A program made the translations under genes and the position numbers. 46,360 bases of DNA, taken from assembly GCF_913055755.1 (NCBI RefSeq), contig NZ_CAJXKH010000018.1:1-46360 (forward strand), read 5' to 3'. The notes below the pieces were generated by a model that was not told where the DNA came from, did not search any database, and saw nothing but the letters and a program-made list of their open reading frames with translations. This DNA comes from an uncultured Microbulbifer sp. (GTDB lineage Bacteria > Pseudomonadota > Gammaproteobacteria > Pseudomonadales > Cellvibrionaceae). Of the stretch, positions 37,364-46,067 are shown one piece after another; position 1 is the first letter of the stretch; every line of letters begins with the position of its first letter.

Positions 37364-37783
37364 ATGAGCAGAGATCCCTGTACCCGAAACTTTCTGATCG
37401 CCGCGCTGATGTCTGCACTTGTCCTCGGTGGCTGTGGTCGCAAATCGGAAACCCACGATCCGGACAGCGCAGCTCCGCTCGATTCCCCAGCTGGCGAACC
37501 CGCCGCGGACGAGCGCAATACGGCCGAGAGCCCCAATTCCGAAGGACAGCTGATTTGTACCGACACCTGGTTCCAGTGGGTGAATGAACAGGTGCAGAGC
37601 ATTCACAGCGAAGTTATCGCGGAACAGTATCCCAGCGGTTTGCCGGACGTGGGTACGGATGAATGGTTTATGGCGGTGGACAAACTCACCGGCGGCGATG
37701 GCGCCCACGGCCCGGACCCCGGCAGCGACGAGTGGTGTTTTATGATGCAGCAGCGCCTGTCCAAAACAGATAGCGGCAACTGA
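37364..37783 (+). CDS. Small lipoprotein of unknown function
   Basis: 139 residues. The ATG at 37364 gives a lipoprotein signal peptide with lipobox LGGC (C at about residue 24); the frame is open further upstream, over the mltF terminator, which is unlikely to be coding. A Pro/Ala/Asp/Ser-rich linker (25-60) leads into a compact C-terminal domain with 'CTDTWFQWVNEQV' and 'GSDEWCFMMQQRL', whose two Cys may pair. Likely at the outer membrane. It is 45 bases before the PepSY gene and probably co-transcribed with it and dld. I do not recognise a family; related small exported proteins with a similar 'TDEWF' pattern exist in marine gammaproteobacteria. Confidence 0.7.
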   Translation: MSRDPCTRNFLIAALMSALVLGGCGRKSETHDPDSAAPLDSPAGEPAADERNTAESPNSEGQLICTDTWFQWVNEQVQSIHSEVIAEQYPSGLPDVGTDEWFMAVDKLTGGDGAHGPDPGSDEWCFMMQQRLSKTDSGN

Positions 37784-37828
37784 TTGACACCGGCAAGCGC
37801 CGGTAAACTTCCAGCCTCTGGAGGAGTA

Positions 37829-38113
37829 ATGAAAAAAACCCATTCAATACTCGCCGGACTTGTCGCCGGCACCCTGTGTTCCATCGCAGTCCTGCAGCCG
37901 GCCCTCGCGAATGATGAAAAGCCCCCGCCCGGAGCCATGGCCCTGTCAGTGATACTGACCCAGCTGGAACAGCAGGGTTACACCCCGGTTGTGGAGGTAT
38001 CACTGGACAATGCGCGATGGGAAGTGGAAGCTTACAAGGAAGGGCAGAAGTACCAGCTCGAGGTGGACCCCAACAGTGGAGAAATTGTGGAGGTTCGCAA
38101 GGATTCCGACTGA
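37829..38113 (+). CDS. Exported PepSY-domain protein
   Basis: 94 residues. The ATG at 37829 directly follows GGAGGAG and opens a signal peptide (1-28, ending PALA). The rest is one PepSY-type unit: 'ILTQLEQQGYTPVVEVSLDNARWEVEAYKEGQKYQLEVDPNSGEIVEV' covers the usual helix plus 'Y.v.vd..tGeil' strands. Such proteins often bind metals, inhibit proteases or assist redox or sensor systems in the periplasm. It is followed by dld after 15 bases, which suggests one transcript. Confidence 0.82.
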   Translation: MKKTHSILAGLVAGTLCSIAVLQPALANDEKPPPGAMALSVILTQLEQQGYTPVVEVSLDNARWEVEAYKEGQKYQLEVDPNSGEIVEVRKDSD

Positions 38114-38128
38114 CAGGCTCACTCATCT

Positions 38129-39847
38129 ATGCACAAACTGGTTCGGCAACTGACCGACCTGCTCGGCGCGGATCAGGTTCTCACCGATCCCGGACGTACC
38201 GAGCATTACCGCAAAGGATTTCGCTCCGGCGGGGGCGACGCCCTTGCGGTGCTATTCCCCCATCACCTGATCGATTTCTGGCGCGCGCTGCAATGCTGTG
38301 TGGATGCCGGGACAATCATCATTTTGCAGGCGGCCAATACCGGCCTCACCGAGGGCTCCACCCCCAGCGGCGACGACTACGACCGCGAAGTGGTGATCAT
38401 CAGTACCCTGCGTATGAACGGCATTCACCTGCTGGACAGTGGCCAGCAGGCAGTCGCCCTGCCCGGCGCCACTCTGCACAGCCTGGAAAAGCTGCTGAAA
38501 CCTTTGCAGCGCTCGCCGCACTCGGAGATCGGCTCTTCCTGTATCGGCGCTTCCATTGTCGGGGGCATTGCCAACAACTCTGGCGGCGCACTGTGCCAGC
38601 GCGGTCCGGCCTATACAGAACTCGCGCTCTATGCGCGGGTCGACGCCACCGGCAAGCTGGAGCTGGTCAACCACCTGGGGATCGACCTGGGGGAAACCCC
38701 GGAAGAAATCCTGCACAACCTGGAACAGGGCAACTTCCTGTCCATCGGAGACCTGCCCCGCTCGGACACCGACAGTACACCGCGGATGGCCTCCGACCGG
38801 GAGTATGTGGACAGAATCCGCGAGGTCCATGCGGAAACCCCCTCTCGTTTCAATGGCGACCCGCGACGATTGTTCGAGGCCAGTGGCTGTGCGGGAAAAG
38901 TAGCGGTGTTTGCGGTGCGCCTCGACACCTTCCCCACCGCGCAGAAAACCCAGACGTTCTATATCGGTAGCAACGACCCCGCGGTATTCGCCCGCCTGCG
39001 GCGCGGACTGCTGAGTGAATTGCCGGAGATCCCGGTGCTCGGGGAGTACCTGCACCGGGATATGTTCGATATGGCCGCAAAGTACGGCAAAGACAGTTTC
39101 TTTATGATTGAAAAGCTCGGCACCGAATATATGCCGCAGTTTTTCAGCACCAAGGGTCGCATGGACGCCTGGCTGGCGAAACGCCGATTCCTGCCGAGAT
39201 TTTTGAGCGACCGCCTGTTGCAGTGGCTCGGCCGCCTGTTGCCGCAACACCTGCCGGCACGGATGCGGAAGTTCCGCCAGCAATATGATCATCACCTGAT
39301 CCTGAAAATGGCGGACACCGGCATCGAGCCAGCCAGAGAATGGTTAAAGGGCTTTTTCGCCAGGCAGGAAAACAGCGGAGATTTCTTCCCGTGCAGCGAT
39401 CAGGAGGCACGCAAGGCCATGCTGCACCGCTTTGTTTCCGCCGGCGCCGCCATCCGCTACCAGAGTGTTCACCACCGGGAAGTGGGGGAACTGCTGCCGC
39501 TGGATATCGCCTTGCGGCGCAACGACCTGGAGTGGCTGGAACAATTACCGCGGGAAATAGACCAGCAGATAGCGCACAAGCTCTACTACGGCCACTTCCT
39601 GTGCAACGTGTTTCACCAGGACTACATCCTGAAGAAAGATGCGGACCCCAAGGCCGTCAAGCGCGCGATGCTGGCGCATCTGCAGCAGCGCGGCGCCCGC
39701 TATCCTGCGGAACACAATGTGGGTCACCTGTATCAGGCGGCGGATGCGCAGAAGGCATTTTTTGAGGCTCTCGACCCCACCAACACCTTCAATCCCGGAG
39801 TGGGCAAACTGAGCAAATTGCACCGCAGTTGCTGCGGCGGACACTGA
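38129..39847 (+). CDS. dld: Quinone-dependent D-lactate dehydrogenase
   Basis: 572 residues; E. coli Dld has 571. It oxidises D-lactate to pyruvate with FAD and passes electrons to the quinone pool; the protein is peripheral on the inner membrane. The FAD-binding PCMH domain shows 'QAANTGLTEGSTP' (67-79), 'EIGSSCIGASIVGGIANNSGG' region (133-153) and 'QRGPAYTELALYAR'; the C-terminal half is the membrane-binding Lact-deh domain. The sequence runs in step with E. coli Dld over most of the N-terminal half. No strong ribosome-binding site is seen, so it may be coupled to the PepSY gene 15 bases upstream. The cytochrome bd operon at 43-46 kb could take electrons from the same quinones. Confidence 0.95.
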   Translation: MHKLVRQLTDLLGADQVLTDPGRTEHYRKGFRSGGGDALAVLFPHHLIDFWRALQCCVDAGTIIILQAANTGLTEGSTPSGDDYDREVVIISTLRMNGIHLLDSGQQAVALPGATLHSLEKLLKPLQRSPHSEIGSSCIGASIVGGIANNSGGALCQRGPAYTELALYARVDATGKLELVNHLGIDLGETPEEILHNLEQGNFLSIGDLPRSDTDSTPRMASDREYVDRIREVHAETPSRFNGDPRRLFEASGCAGKVAVFAVRLDTFPTAQKTQTFYIGSNDPAVFARLRRGLLSELPEIPVLGEYLHRDMFDMAAKYGKDSFFMIEKLGTEYMPQFFSTKGRMDAWLAKRRFLPRFLSDRLLQWLGRLLPQHLPARMRKFRQQYDHHLILKMADTGIEPAREWLKGFFARQENSGDFFPCSDQEARKAMLHRFVSAGAAIRYQSVHHREVGELLPLDIALRRNDLEWLEQLPREIDQQIAHKLYYGHFLCNVFHQDYILKKDADPKAVKRAMLAHLQQRGARYPAEHNVGHLYQAADAQKAFFEALDPTNTFNPGVGKLSKLHRSCCGGH

Positions 39848-39942
39848 GGCTACCGCAACAACCACGAGCAGCTGAATATTTTTTTGGAATTCCCCGAACG
39901 CCACCCTACCAATGACTGGATAAAGGCAATTTGGGGAATGCC

Positions 39943-40338
39943 ATGCAGTTTGCCAGTGTCACGGCAGGTCTTTTTATACCGGTGAGCGCGCTCTTGTTCT
40001 CGATTTCTGTGCTGGCCCAGCAGCCAGGTCCGTTTACCGCGCAGGATTTCCAGTTCTCCGGCCCCGCAAACGCACCCATCCCCCCCGGCCTGTACGGTCC
40101 CGATCTGGACGGCGGGCCGGATGAGCTCACCCTCAGCCTGGGGGCGGTGCAGCAGCGCCTGAAACGGCTGGGATTCCACTCGTTCAGCGAACCCCGCTTC
40201 CGCAACGGTTACTGGAATATCGCGGCGTTCCACGGCAATAAAAAACGCCTGTTGCGGGTGCACCCCCACACCGGGGTCATCCAGTCGGACCGGCCTTACT
40301 GCGGCAACTGCCGCTATCAGATGAGCGAAGAGTTCTGA
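39943..40338 (+). CDS. Small exported protein of unknown function
   Basis: 131 residues. The ATG at 39943 follows TTGGGGAA and opens a signal peptide (MQFASVTAGLFIPVSALLFS..., cleavage near VLAQ, residue 26). The mature part has a Pro-rich start, then a basic domain with 'RLKRLGFHSFSEPRFRNGYWNIAAFHGNKKRLLRVHPHTGVI' features that resemble a PepSY-like beta unit, and ends with a C-G-N-C pair. I cannot assign a family. Its last 22 bases overlap the 3' end of the convergent M42-like gene. Confidence 0.65.
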   Translation: MQFASVTAGLFIPVSALLFSISVLAQQPGPFTAQDFQFSGPANAPIPPGLYGPDLDGGPDELTLSLGAVQQRLKRLGFHSFSEPRFRNGYWNIAAFHGNKKRLLRVHPHTGVIQSDRPYCGNCRYQMSEEF

Positions 40339-41393
40339 GGTTCCCCTTCCGCCAGTGCTACCAGTAGCTCACTGAACGCACTGTTGGCGCTGAACGACGC
40401 GGACTCTTCCATGGTGTGATAGCCGGTCGTGGGGATTTGCAGGGTAGTGCCCTGCACAAAGCCATTGGAGGCCGCCACGATTCGCCCCAGCTCGGTACTC
40501 CCAAGGGACTGTGGTTCCTGCCCCTGGGCTAGGGCAATACTGTTCTGTTCGTCGATATAGGCATCCTTGAAGCTGAACACGGTGCCGTGCCGCAGACACA
40601 GCTTTTCCAATCTTGTGGTAGTCCCCCGATTGAACTCCGCATTGGCGTCCCGCCGCCGCAACACCACCTGTTGCTGGTCCGCCGCGCGCCGGTCGGGATA
40701 CGGGCTGGTATCCACCACAATCAGCTTTTCCGTGCCGCCGTTAAAGCGGCGGAACCACTCCAGCAAGTAGCGCCAGCTACTGCCGGATTCTTCCTGTGCG
40801 GTAAAGAACGCGGTCCCTTCAAACCCGATCGAAAACAGGTGCACCAGATGCGCGGCGGTAAGCACGTTGTCCAGCTGCGCACTGAGGATGCCATCCGCTA
40901 CCCGCAGGCGGTCGGTGAACGCAACCGGGGTGCCGGCTACCAGGTGTTCGAGCCCGTCCACTTCAAAAATGAGGTTGTTGCGGTATTCGCAGACGTAGGC
41001 ATTTTTGATATGCCCGGCGCCAAGATAGGAGCCGGACCAGGGTTCATAGGCGGTAACCGGCACACCGGTAAAGCGGTCGACGATTTTCGTCATCAGCTTT
41101 TCCGATACCGAGTTACCCAGCAGGTCGGAACGGCGCCCGGAGACAAAGGCGGCGTACTGGAATTCGTTGGGGCCGGTGCAGATCAGGCCGTGGCGGTCGA
41201 TATGTGCGGAAAACATGGCACTGCGCGGCTGTTTGCCCTGGGCCACCAGTAACCCCTCGTACCAGGTGACCTTTGCGCCCCGCTCTTCCAGCTCCCGCTG
41301 CAGTACCCGCAGGAATGAATGTTCGGCCCCCACCACACTGGGGCTACGCACCAGCAGTTTAAGCAAGTCGATGAATTGATCAGCCTGTTGCAT
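40317..41393 (-). CDS. M42/M20-like metallopeptidase
   Basis: 358 residues. The di-zinc set typical of the MH clan is visible: AHID (H64, D66), LDN (D175), QEES (E201, E202), VVDTSPY (D228) and GYHTMEE (H325). This is the M42-type aminopeptidase order, with an inserted PDZ-like beta domain between residues 75 and 165. No signal peptide, so cytoplasmic. It would remove N-terminal residues from peptides or deacylate small amides. Its 3' end overlaps a small exported-protein gene on the other strand by 22 bases. A large inverted repeat (41439-41550) lies upstream of its start. The precise substrate is unknown. Confidence 0.8.
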   Translation of the reverse strand: MQQADQFIDLLKLLVRSPSVVGAEHSFLRVLQRELEERGAKVTWYEGLLVAQGKQPRSAMFSAHIDRHGLICTGPNEFQYAAFVSGRRSDLLGNSVSEKLMTKIVDRFTGVPVTAYEPWSGSYLGAGHIKNAYVCEYRNNLIFEVDGLEHLVAGTPVAFTDRLRVADGILSAQLDNVLTAAHLVHLFSIGFEGTAFFTAQEESGSSWRYLLEWFRRFNGGTEKLIVVDTSPYPDRRAADQQQVVLRRRDANAEFNRGTTTRLEKLCLRHGTVFSFKDAYIDEQNSIALAQGQEPQSLGSTELGRIVAASNGFVQGTTLQIPTTGYHTMEESASFSANSAFSELLVALAEGEPQNSSLI

Positions 41394-41438
41394 AAATCTG
41401 AAACTCCGCGCAGTACGGGCACAAATAAAGCGGTGGCA

Positions 41439-41550
41439 GTGTCGCTACCGGGCACAGCCTTGTGAGACACGCCGTGCACCCATCCCTGGGGGCTCTGCAC
41501 CGCCATCCATGGCGGTGAAGGTCTCACAAGGCTGTACCCGGCAGCGTCAC
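41439..41550. repeat. 112 bp imperfect inverted-repeat element
   Basis: Arms of 30 bases at 41439-41468 and 41521-41550 match at 27 of 30 positions as inverted copies; the inner 15 bases of each (ACAGCCTTGTGAGAC and its complement) match exactly. The 52-base centre holds a perfect hairpin, CACCGCCAT/ATGGCGGTG, at 41498-41506 and 41509-41517. It lies between the starts and ends of two minus-strand genes. It resembles the intergenic palindromic repeats with 'CATCCCTGGGGGCTC...CCATCCATGG' lines that I recall from marine gammaproteobacteria. No transposase is near. It may fold in RNA or be a non-autonomous repeat. Confidence 0.75.
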
Positions 41551-41621
41551 CTTCGCATCCAACTTTTGAAGCATGAAAATTTTCCGCGAGTATATCCACG
41601 GAAAACCCGTTGGTACGAATG

Positions 41622-42599
41622 TTATTTCAGTGTCGTTTGCAGAAAACTGGCAACCCGTTCCGCAGTGGGCTCAAACCAGGGCTGGAACAGCCAGAAGGGG
41701 TGCGGGGTGTCGGGGTGGGTCATCACTTCGGTGGCGATACCGGCAGCCCGCAACTTGTCCCGGTACTGGTCGCGCCCGGCGTGAAAGCGCGGGTGGCTGG
41801 AATTGATGAACAGGGTTGGCGGTGACTGGTCGCCTGCGTACTCCAGCGGCGATGCCTGGTGCCAGAGATCGGGGACCTCCTGGTAGCGCCCACCGAACCA
41901 GGCGCCGGCGGCGGACGGGTTCTTGCGCGGGTCGTTTTCGTGCTTGAGGGCCATCGGCGTGGTAAAACTCACCACCCCATCCAGATTGACGATCGCCTGA
42001 ATGGACTCTGCATCGCGGTCGGCCTTTTCGCCTTGTTCCACAAAATGCGCCACCCCTGGGGTTACCCCAACCAGTGTCGCCAACTGCGCGCCGGCGGAGG
42101 CACCAAGGATGGCAATCCGCGCCGGATCCACACCGTACTCATCGGCATGCCCGCGCAGCCAGCGCACGGCGGCTTTGACATCCTGGACGCCCGCCGGGTA
42201 GCGGGCCTCCAGCGACAGCCGATACTCCACCGTGGCAGAGACAAAGCCGCGGTTGGCCAGATAGGTGGCCAGGGGCTCCTGCAGCGTGCGGTTGCCGGAT
42301 CGCCAGCCGCCGCCATGCACCAGCAGTACCGCCGGCCGGGCGGTATTTTCTGTAGTTTCAGGGGCAAACAGGTCCAGGTGCAGTTGCCGGGCCCCCAGTT
42401 CGCGGTAGACCAGGTTTCTCGCAACCGCTACCCCTTGCGCCGGCTCCACCCGGGCAATCTCTATCTGCGGGTACTGCTTGCGGGCTTTGGCGTAGGCCTT
42501 TTCCGCGGTAAACGAATCGTCCACCGGAAAGGCTTCTGCCTGAATGACGAACAGTAACAGCGCCAGTGCCGCTGCGGTATATCTGCAAAATATTGACAT
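41622..42599 (-). CDS. Exported alpha/beta hydrolase (BD-FAE-like esterase)
   Basis: 325 residues. The ATG at 42599 gives a signal peptide (1-23, ending QAEA) and has AGGGGGA upstream; the longer frame has no such support. The oxyanion motif HGGGW (95-99), nucleophile elbow GASAG (S168) and a C-terminal His in DTPHPFW fit the hormone-sensitive lipase/BD-FAE group of carboxylesterases, often acting on acetylated or feruloylated sugars. Exported to the periplasm or beyond. It is separated from the M42-like gene by 228 bases that hold the inverted-repeat element, so the two need not be co-transcribed. Substrate unknown. Confidence 0.85.
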   Translation of the reverse strand: MSIFCRYTAAALALLLFVIQAEAFPVDDSFTAEKAYAKARKQYPQIEIARVEPAQGVAVARNLVYRELGARQLHLDLFAPETTENTARPAVLLVHGGGWRSGNRTLQEPLATYLANRGFVSATVEYRLSLEARYPAGVQDVKAAVRWLRGHADEYGVDPARIAILGASAGAQLATLVGVTPGVAHFVEQGEKADRDAESIQAIVNLDGVVSFTTPMALKHENDPRKNPSAAGAWFGGRYQEVPDLWHQASPLEYAGDQSPPTLFINSSHPRFHAGRDQYRDKLRAAGIATEVMTHPDTPHPFWLFQPWFEPTAERVASFLQTTLK

Positions 42600-42795
42600 C
42601 TTCTCCCCCTGCCCGGCGTTAATCGCCACTCGCTGCAAACTATATTTAGGGCATCGATCTGGTCGCCCAATTCCACCAGACATCTAATTCCGGACTGACC
42701 AATAAGCACCCCAAGCGATGCTAACACAGTGCCTTTTTGAGGAAAAATGAACAAATACAGGCTTTTACGTCACGATTTTTGGTAATACCATTGTG

Positions 42796-42811
42796 TCTAG
42801 ATGGCCCTAGA
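42796..42811. promoter_or_regulatory. Palindrome TCTAG-N6-CTAGA before the cyd region
   Basis: Arms TCTAG (42796-42800) and CTAGA (42807-42811) lie directly upstream of TAGAATAAAG (TAGAAT at 42812-42817), a possible -10 element. TTGTGT at 42791-42796, 15 bases upstream of that -10, could be a -35. Position between divergent genes suits a regulator site for the cyd transcript. It does not match the FNR consensus TTGAT-N4-ATCAA. Confidence 0.3.
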
Positions 42812-42836
42812 TAGAATAAAGACAAGATGGAGGCCC

Positions 42837-42920
42837 ATGATGAGACCGTTACAACTGACCGTCCTGCTGCTCAGCAACCTGGGCATTGTGCTCGTGGTTG
42901 CCGCCCTGCTGCCCGGCTGA
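42837..42920 (+). CDS. Possible 27-residue single-helix membrane peptide
   Basis: Reads MMRPLQLTVLLLSNLGIVLV then VAALLPG and a TGA stop. It has one hydrophobic helix (about residues 6-25) and a good ribosome-binding site, TGGAGG, 4 bases before the ATG. It lies 109 bases upstream of cydP in the same direction, after a possible promoter. It might be an extra small subunit of cytochrome bd, a leader peptide, or chance. No family is recognised. Confidence 0.4.
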   Translation: MMRPLQLTVLLLSNLGIVLVVAALLPG

Positions 42921-43029
42921 AACACCTGCCTTTACACGCCAAACTTCCGCTATCTACCACCATGTCGCCAAGCTGTTGCTAGACTGGTGTCGCGCAGCGT
43001 CTCATCCTCGATGAACTGGCGGAAAAACT

Positions 43030-43218
43030 ATGTCCCTTACCGATCGTCGCCTGCTGCTGGAACTGGGTGCCGTTCTTGTTATCAAGTTAATTCTGATCAT
43101 CCTGCTCAAGATTTTCTTTTTCAGTCCCGATACTGAGAACATCGAGCCGGTAACTTCGCGCTTTCTGCATACGGAAACCTCGCCCCAACCCCTCGATCAC
43201 ACAGACAAGGAGCGCTAA
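43030..43218 (+). CDS. cydP: Cytochrome bd putative small subunit CydP
   Basis: 62 residues with one membrane helix (about 12-32, 'LGAVLVIKLILIILLKIFFF') and a polar tail. The opening MSLTDRRLLLELGAVLVIKL matches the CydP family, small proteins found directly ahead of cydAB in many proteobacteria and proposed as an accessory subunit of cytochrome bd. Its TAA stop is followed at once by the cydA GTG, so the genes should be translationally linked. Inner membrane. The family match rests on memory of that N-terminal pattern. Confidence 0.82.
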   Translation: MSLTDRRLLLELGAVLVIKLILIILLKIFFFSPDTENIEPVTSRFLHTETSPQPLDHTDKER

Positions 43219-44790
43219 GTGATTGATGAAGCCGTTGTCGACCTGTCCCGACTGCAATTTGCCCTCACCGCCCTCTACCACTTCCTGTTCGTTCCGCTGA
43301 CACTGGGTCTGTCGTTTATCCTGGCGATCATGGAGTCCTGCTACGTCATGTCCGGGAAGACCATCTATCGGGACATGACCAAGTTCTGGGGCAAGCTGTT
43401 CGGTATCAACTTTGCCCTCGGGGTGACCACCGGCATCACCATGGAATTCCAGTTCGGCACAAACTGGAGTTACTACTCCCATTATGTCGGAGACATCTTC
43501 GGCGTGCCGCTGGCCATCGAGGGCATGATGGCGTTTTTCCTCGAGTCGACATTTATCGGACTGTTCTTCTTTGGCTGGGATCGCATGGGCAAGGTGCAAC
43601 ACCTTGTGTGTACCTGGCTGGTGGCCATCGGTTCCAACCTCTCGGCGCTGTGGATCCTGATTGCCAACGGCTGGATGCAGTACCCGATCGGCGCTGAATT
43701 CAACTACGACACCATGCGGATGGAACTGGCGAGCTTTGCGGACGTCCTCTTCAATCCGGTCGCCCAGGTGAAATTCGTACACACGGTAGCTGCGGGCTAT
43801 GTCACCGGGGCCATGTTCGTACTCAGTGTGTCGTCTTATTACCTGCTGAAGAGGCGGGATATCCCCTTCGCCCGCCGCTCCTTCGCCATCGCTTCCAGTT
43901 TCGGCCTCGCGTCCATCCTGTCGGTGATCGTGCTCGGGGATGAAAGCGGTTACACCGTGGGCGATGTACAGAAAGTGAAACTGGCGGCGGTGGAGGCAGA
44001 GTGGGAAACACAGAAACCGCCAGCGTCCTTCACCCTGATCGCCTTTCCCGATCAGGAACAGAAAAAAAACCGCTTTGAAGTGAAGATCCCCTGGATGCTG
44101 GGCCTGATCGCCACCCGCTCCCTGGATGAAGAGGTGGTCGGATTCGACCGCATCATCCCCGACAATGAAAAGCGTATCCGCCGGGGTATCGAGGCCTATA
44201 CCCTGCTGGAAAAACTGCGCAGCGGCGACACCAGCCAGGAAACCAAAAATGCCTTTTCCGATTTGCAGTACGACCTGGGCTACGGCCTTCTGCTAAAGCG
44301 CTACACGGAAAATATCACCGATGCCACTGACGAGCAGATCCGGCTCGCAGCGGAAAACTCGATTCCCAGGGTCGCCCCCCTGTTCTGGACCTTCCGCATC
44401 ATGGTCGGCGCCGGCTTCATCATGCTGCTGGTGTTTATTGCCGCATTTATCCAGTCCGCCCGCCACCGCAGTTCCAGCCACCGCGGGATTCTTTACGCCT
44501 GCCTGTGGTCGCTGCCCCTGCCGTGGATCGCCGCCGAGTGTGGCTGGATCGTGGCGGAGTACGGGCGCCAGCCATGGTCCATCGCGGAAGTACTGCCCAC
44601 CTACATGTCCGCATCCTCGATCAGCCGCGGCGAGGTGATCGGCAGCCTGACCGCGATCATCGCTTTTTACACCGCGCTGGCGATTGTCGAAGTCTATCTG
44701 ATGCTGCGTTTTACCCGCCTCGGTCCATCGAGCCTGGGCACCGGTAAATATCACTTCGAGCTGACAGATAGCCCACGAGCGCAAGCGTAA
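43219..44790 (+). CDS. cydA: Cytochrome bd ubiquinol oxidase subunit I
   Basis: 523 residues. It oxidises quinol and reduces O2 to water at the inner membrane with high oxygen affinity. The sequence follows E. coli CydA with a 2-residue offset: heme b595 ligand His21 (E. coli His19), and by the same offset His188 and Met395 for heme b558. The '[16 protein letters not shown]' Q-loop region carries the quinol-site Lys and Glu, and the long C-terminal Q-loop insert is present, so it is the E. coli-type long form. The start is GTG with AAGGAG 7 bases upstream. It lies directly after cydP and 11 bases before cydB. FNR/ArcA control is known for the family but no clear site is seen. Confidence 0.98.
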   Translation: MIDEAVVDLSRLQFALTALYHFLFVPLTLGLSFILAIMESCYVMSGKTIYRDMTKFWGKLFGINFALGVTTGITMEFQFGTNWSYYSHYVGDIFGVPLAIEGMMAFFLESTFIGLFFFGWDRMGKVQHLVCTWLVAIGSNLSALWILIANGWMQYPIGAEFNYDTMRMELASFADVLFNPVAQVKFVHTVAAGYVTGAMFVLSVSSYYLLKRRDIPFARRSFAIASSFGLASILSVIVLGDESGYTVGDVQKVKLAAVEAEWETQKPPASFTLIAFPDQEQKKNRFEVKIPWMLGLIATRSLDEEVVGFDRIIPDNEKRIRRGIEAYTLLEKLRSGDTSQETKNAFSDLQYDLGYGLLLKRYTENITDATDEQIRLAAENSIPRVAPLFWTFRIMVGAGFIMLLVFIAAFIQSARHRSSSHRGILYACLWSLPLPWIAAECGWIVAEYGRQPWSIAEVLPTYMSASSISRGEVIGSLTAIIAFYTALAIVEVYLMLRFTRLGPSSLGTGKYHFELTDSPRAQA

Positions 44791-44801
44791 GGAGCTCCCC
44801 G

Positions 44802-45935
44802 ATGGATTACGAAACACTCAAGCTGATCTGGTGGGCGCTGATCGGGGTATTGCTGATCGGGTTTGCGATCACCGACGGCTTCGATATGGGCGTGGGCATG
44901 CTGCTGCGTGTCATCGGCAAGTCCGACATGGACCGGCGGGTGATGATCAATTCCATTGGCCCCCACTGGGAGGGCAACCAGGTGTGGTTTGTCACCGCCG
45001 GCGGGGCGATTTTCGCCGCCTGGCCGATGGTGTATGCCGCCGCTTTCTCGGGCCTGTATGTGGCACTGATCATCACTCTCTGCGCGATGTTTTTCCGCCC
45101 GGTAGGATTCGATTACCGGTCGAAAATTGACGACCCGCGCTGGCGAAACGCCTGGGACTGGGGGCTCACCATTGGCGGGCTGGTGCCGGCGCTGATCTTT
45201 GGCGTGGCCTTCGGCAACCTGTTTCTGGGGCTGCCGTTTGAACTGGATCCCCTGCTGCGCGCGAGCTACCACGGCTCTTTCTGGGGCCTGCTGCACCCCT
45301 TCGCGCTGCTGAGTGGACTGCTATCTGTGTCGATGCTGGCAATGCAGGGAGGCGCCTGGCTGCAGATGAAAACCCAGGGCCTGGTACTGATGCGCGCACA
45401 GTCCGTCACCCAGGTTACCGCCGCCGCGGTGATCGTGCTGTTTGTACTCGCGGGTATCTGGTTGCTGCTCGGCATCGACGGTATGCATATCGTGGATATG
45501 AAACCTGCCGGCGACAAACTCAATCCGCTGATGAAAACCGTGGCCTATGGCAACGGTGGCTGGCAGGCAAACTATCAGCAAATGCCATTGCTGTGGCTTA
45601 TCCCAATACTGGCCATCGTAATGGCGGGCCTTACCCTGCTGCTGAGCCGCGCGGAAAGTGTTCTGGTTTTCATCACCAGCTCCCTGTGCGTGGCCTGTGT
45701 CATTCTCACCGCTGGCATTGCGCTGTTTCCCTTTGTGTTGCCCTCATCCCGGGATCCGAACATGAGCCTGACCATGTGGGATGCCACCTCCAGCGAACTG
45801 ACCCTGGGGTTGATGTTTGCCGCCGCGGTGGTGTTTGTGCCCATCATCCTGCTCTACACCATCTGGTGTTACCGCAAGATGTTTGGCCGGGTGAGCAAGG
45901 AATATATCGAGGAAAACTCACACAGCAGTTACTGA
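44802..45935 (+). CDS. cydB: Cytochrome bd ubiquinol oxidase subunit II
   Basis: 377 residues, E. coli CydB having 379. About eight membrane helices. Typical CydB lines are 'YETLKLIWWALIGVLLIGFAITDGFDMGVGMLL'-type start, 'GNQVWFVTAGGAIFAAWP' and 'RDPNMSLTMWDATSSELTL' near the end. CydB pairs with CydA to form the core of the oxidase. AAGGAG precedes the ATG. The cydX stop-start gap is 12 bases, so one transcript is likely. The export/assembly genes cydDC are not in the window. Confidence 0.98.
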   Translation: MDYETLKLIWWALIGVLLIGFAITDGFDMGVGMLLRVIGKSDMDRRVMINSIGPHWEGNQVWFVTAGGAIFAAWPMVYAAAFSGLYVALIITLCAMFFRPVGFDYRSKIDDPRWRNAWDWGLTIGGLVPALIFGVAFGNLFLGLPFELDPLLRASYHGSFWGLLHPFALLSGLLSVSMLAMQGGAWLQMKTQGLVLMRAQSVTQVTAAAVIVLFVLAGIWLLLGIDGMHIVDMKPAGDKLNPLMKTVAYGNGGWQANYQQMPLLWLIPILAIVMAGLTLLLSRAESVLVFITSSLCVACVILTAGIALFPFVLPSSRDPNMSLTMWDATSSELTLGLMFAAAVVFVPIILLYTIWCYRKMFGRVSKEYIEENSHSSY

Positions 45936-45947
45936 GGAGATCAATCT

Positions 45948-46067
45948 ATGTGGTATTTCGCCTGGATACTCGGCGTGCTGCTGGCCTGCGCCTTTGCCAT
46001 CGTCAATGCGCTGTGGCTGGAAGTGACGGAAGACATGGACCGGCGGCAAGTGGAGTTCGAAGAGTGA
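45948..46067 (+). CDS. cydX: Cytochrome bd small subunit CydX
   Basis: 39 residues: MWYFAWILGVLLACAFAIVN, then ALWLEVTEDMDRRQVEFEE. The MWYF.WILG start and the 'AI.NALWLE' stretch are the CydX/YbgT signature; the E. coli protein has 37 residues. One membrane helix binds beside CydA and stabilises the hemes. TGAGGAG lies 8 bases before the ATG, and the stop overlaps the GTG of the next gene (GTGA). Such short genes are often missed by automatic calling. Confidence 0.95.
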   Translation: MWYFAWILGVLLACAFAIVNALWLEVTEDMDRRQVEFEE

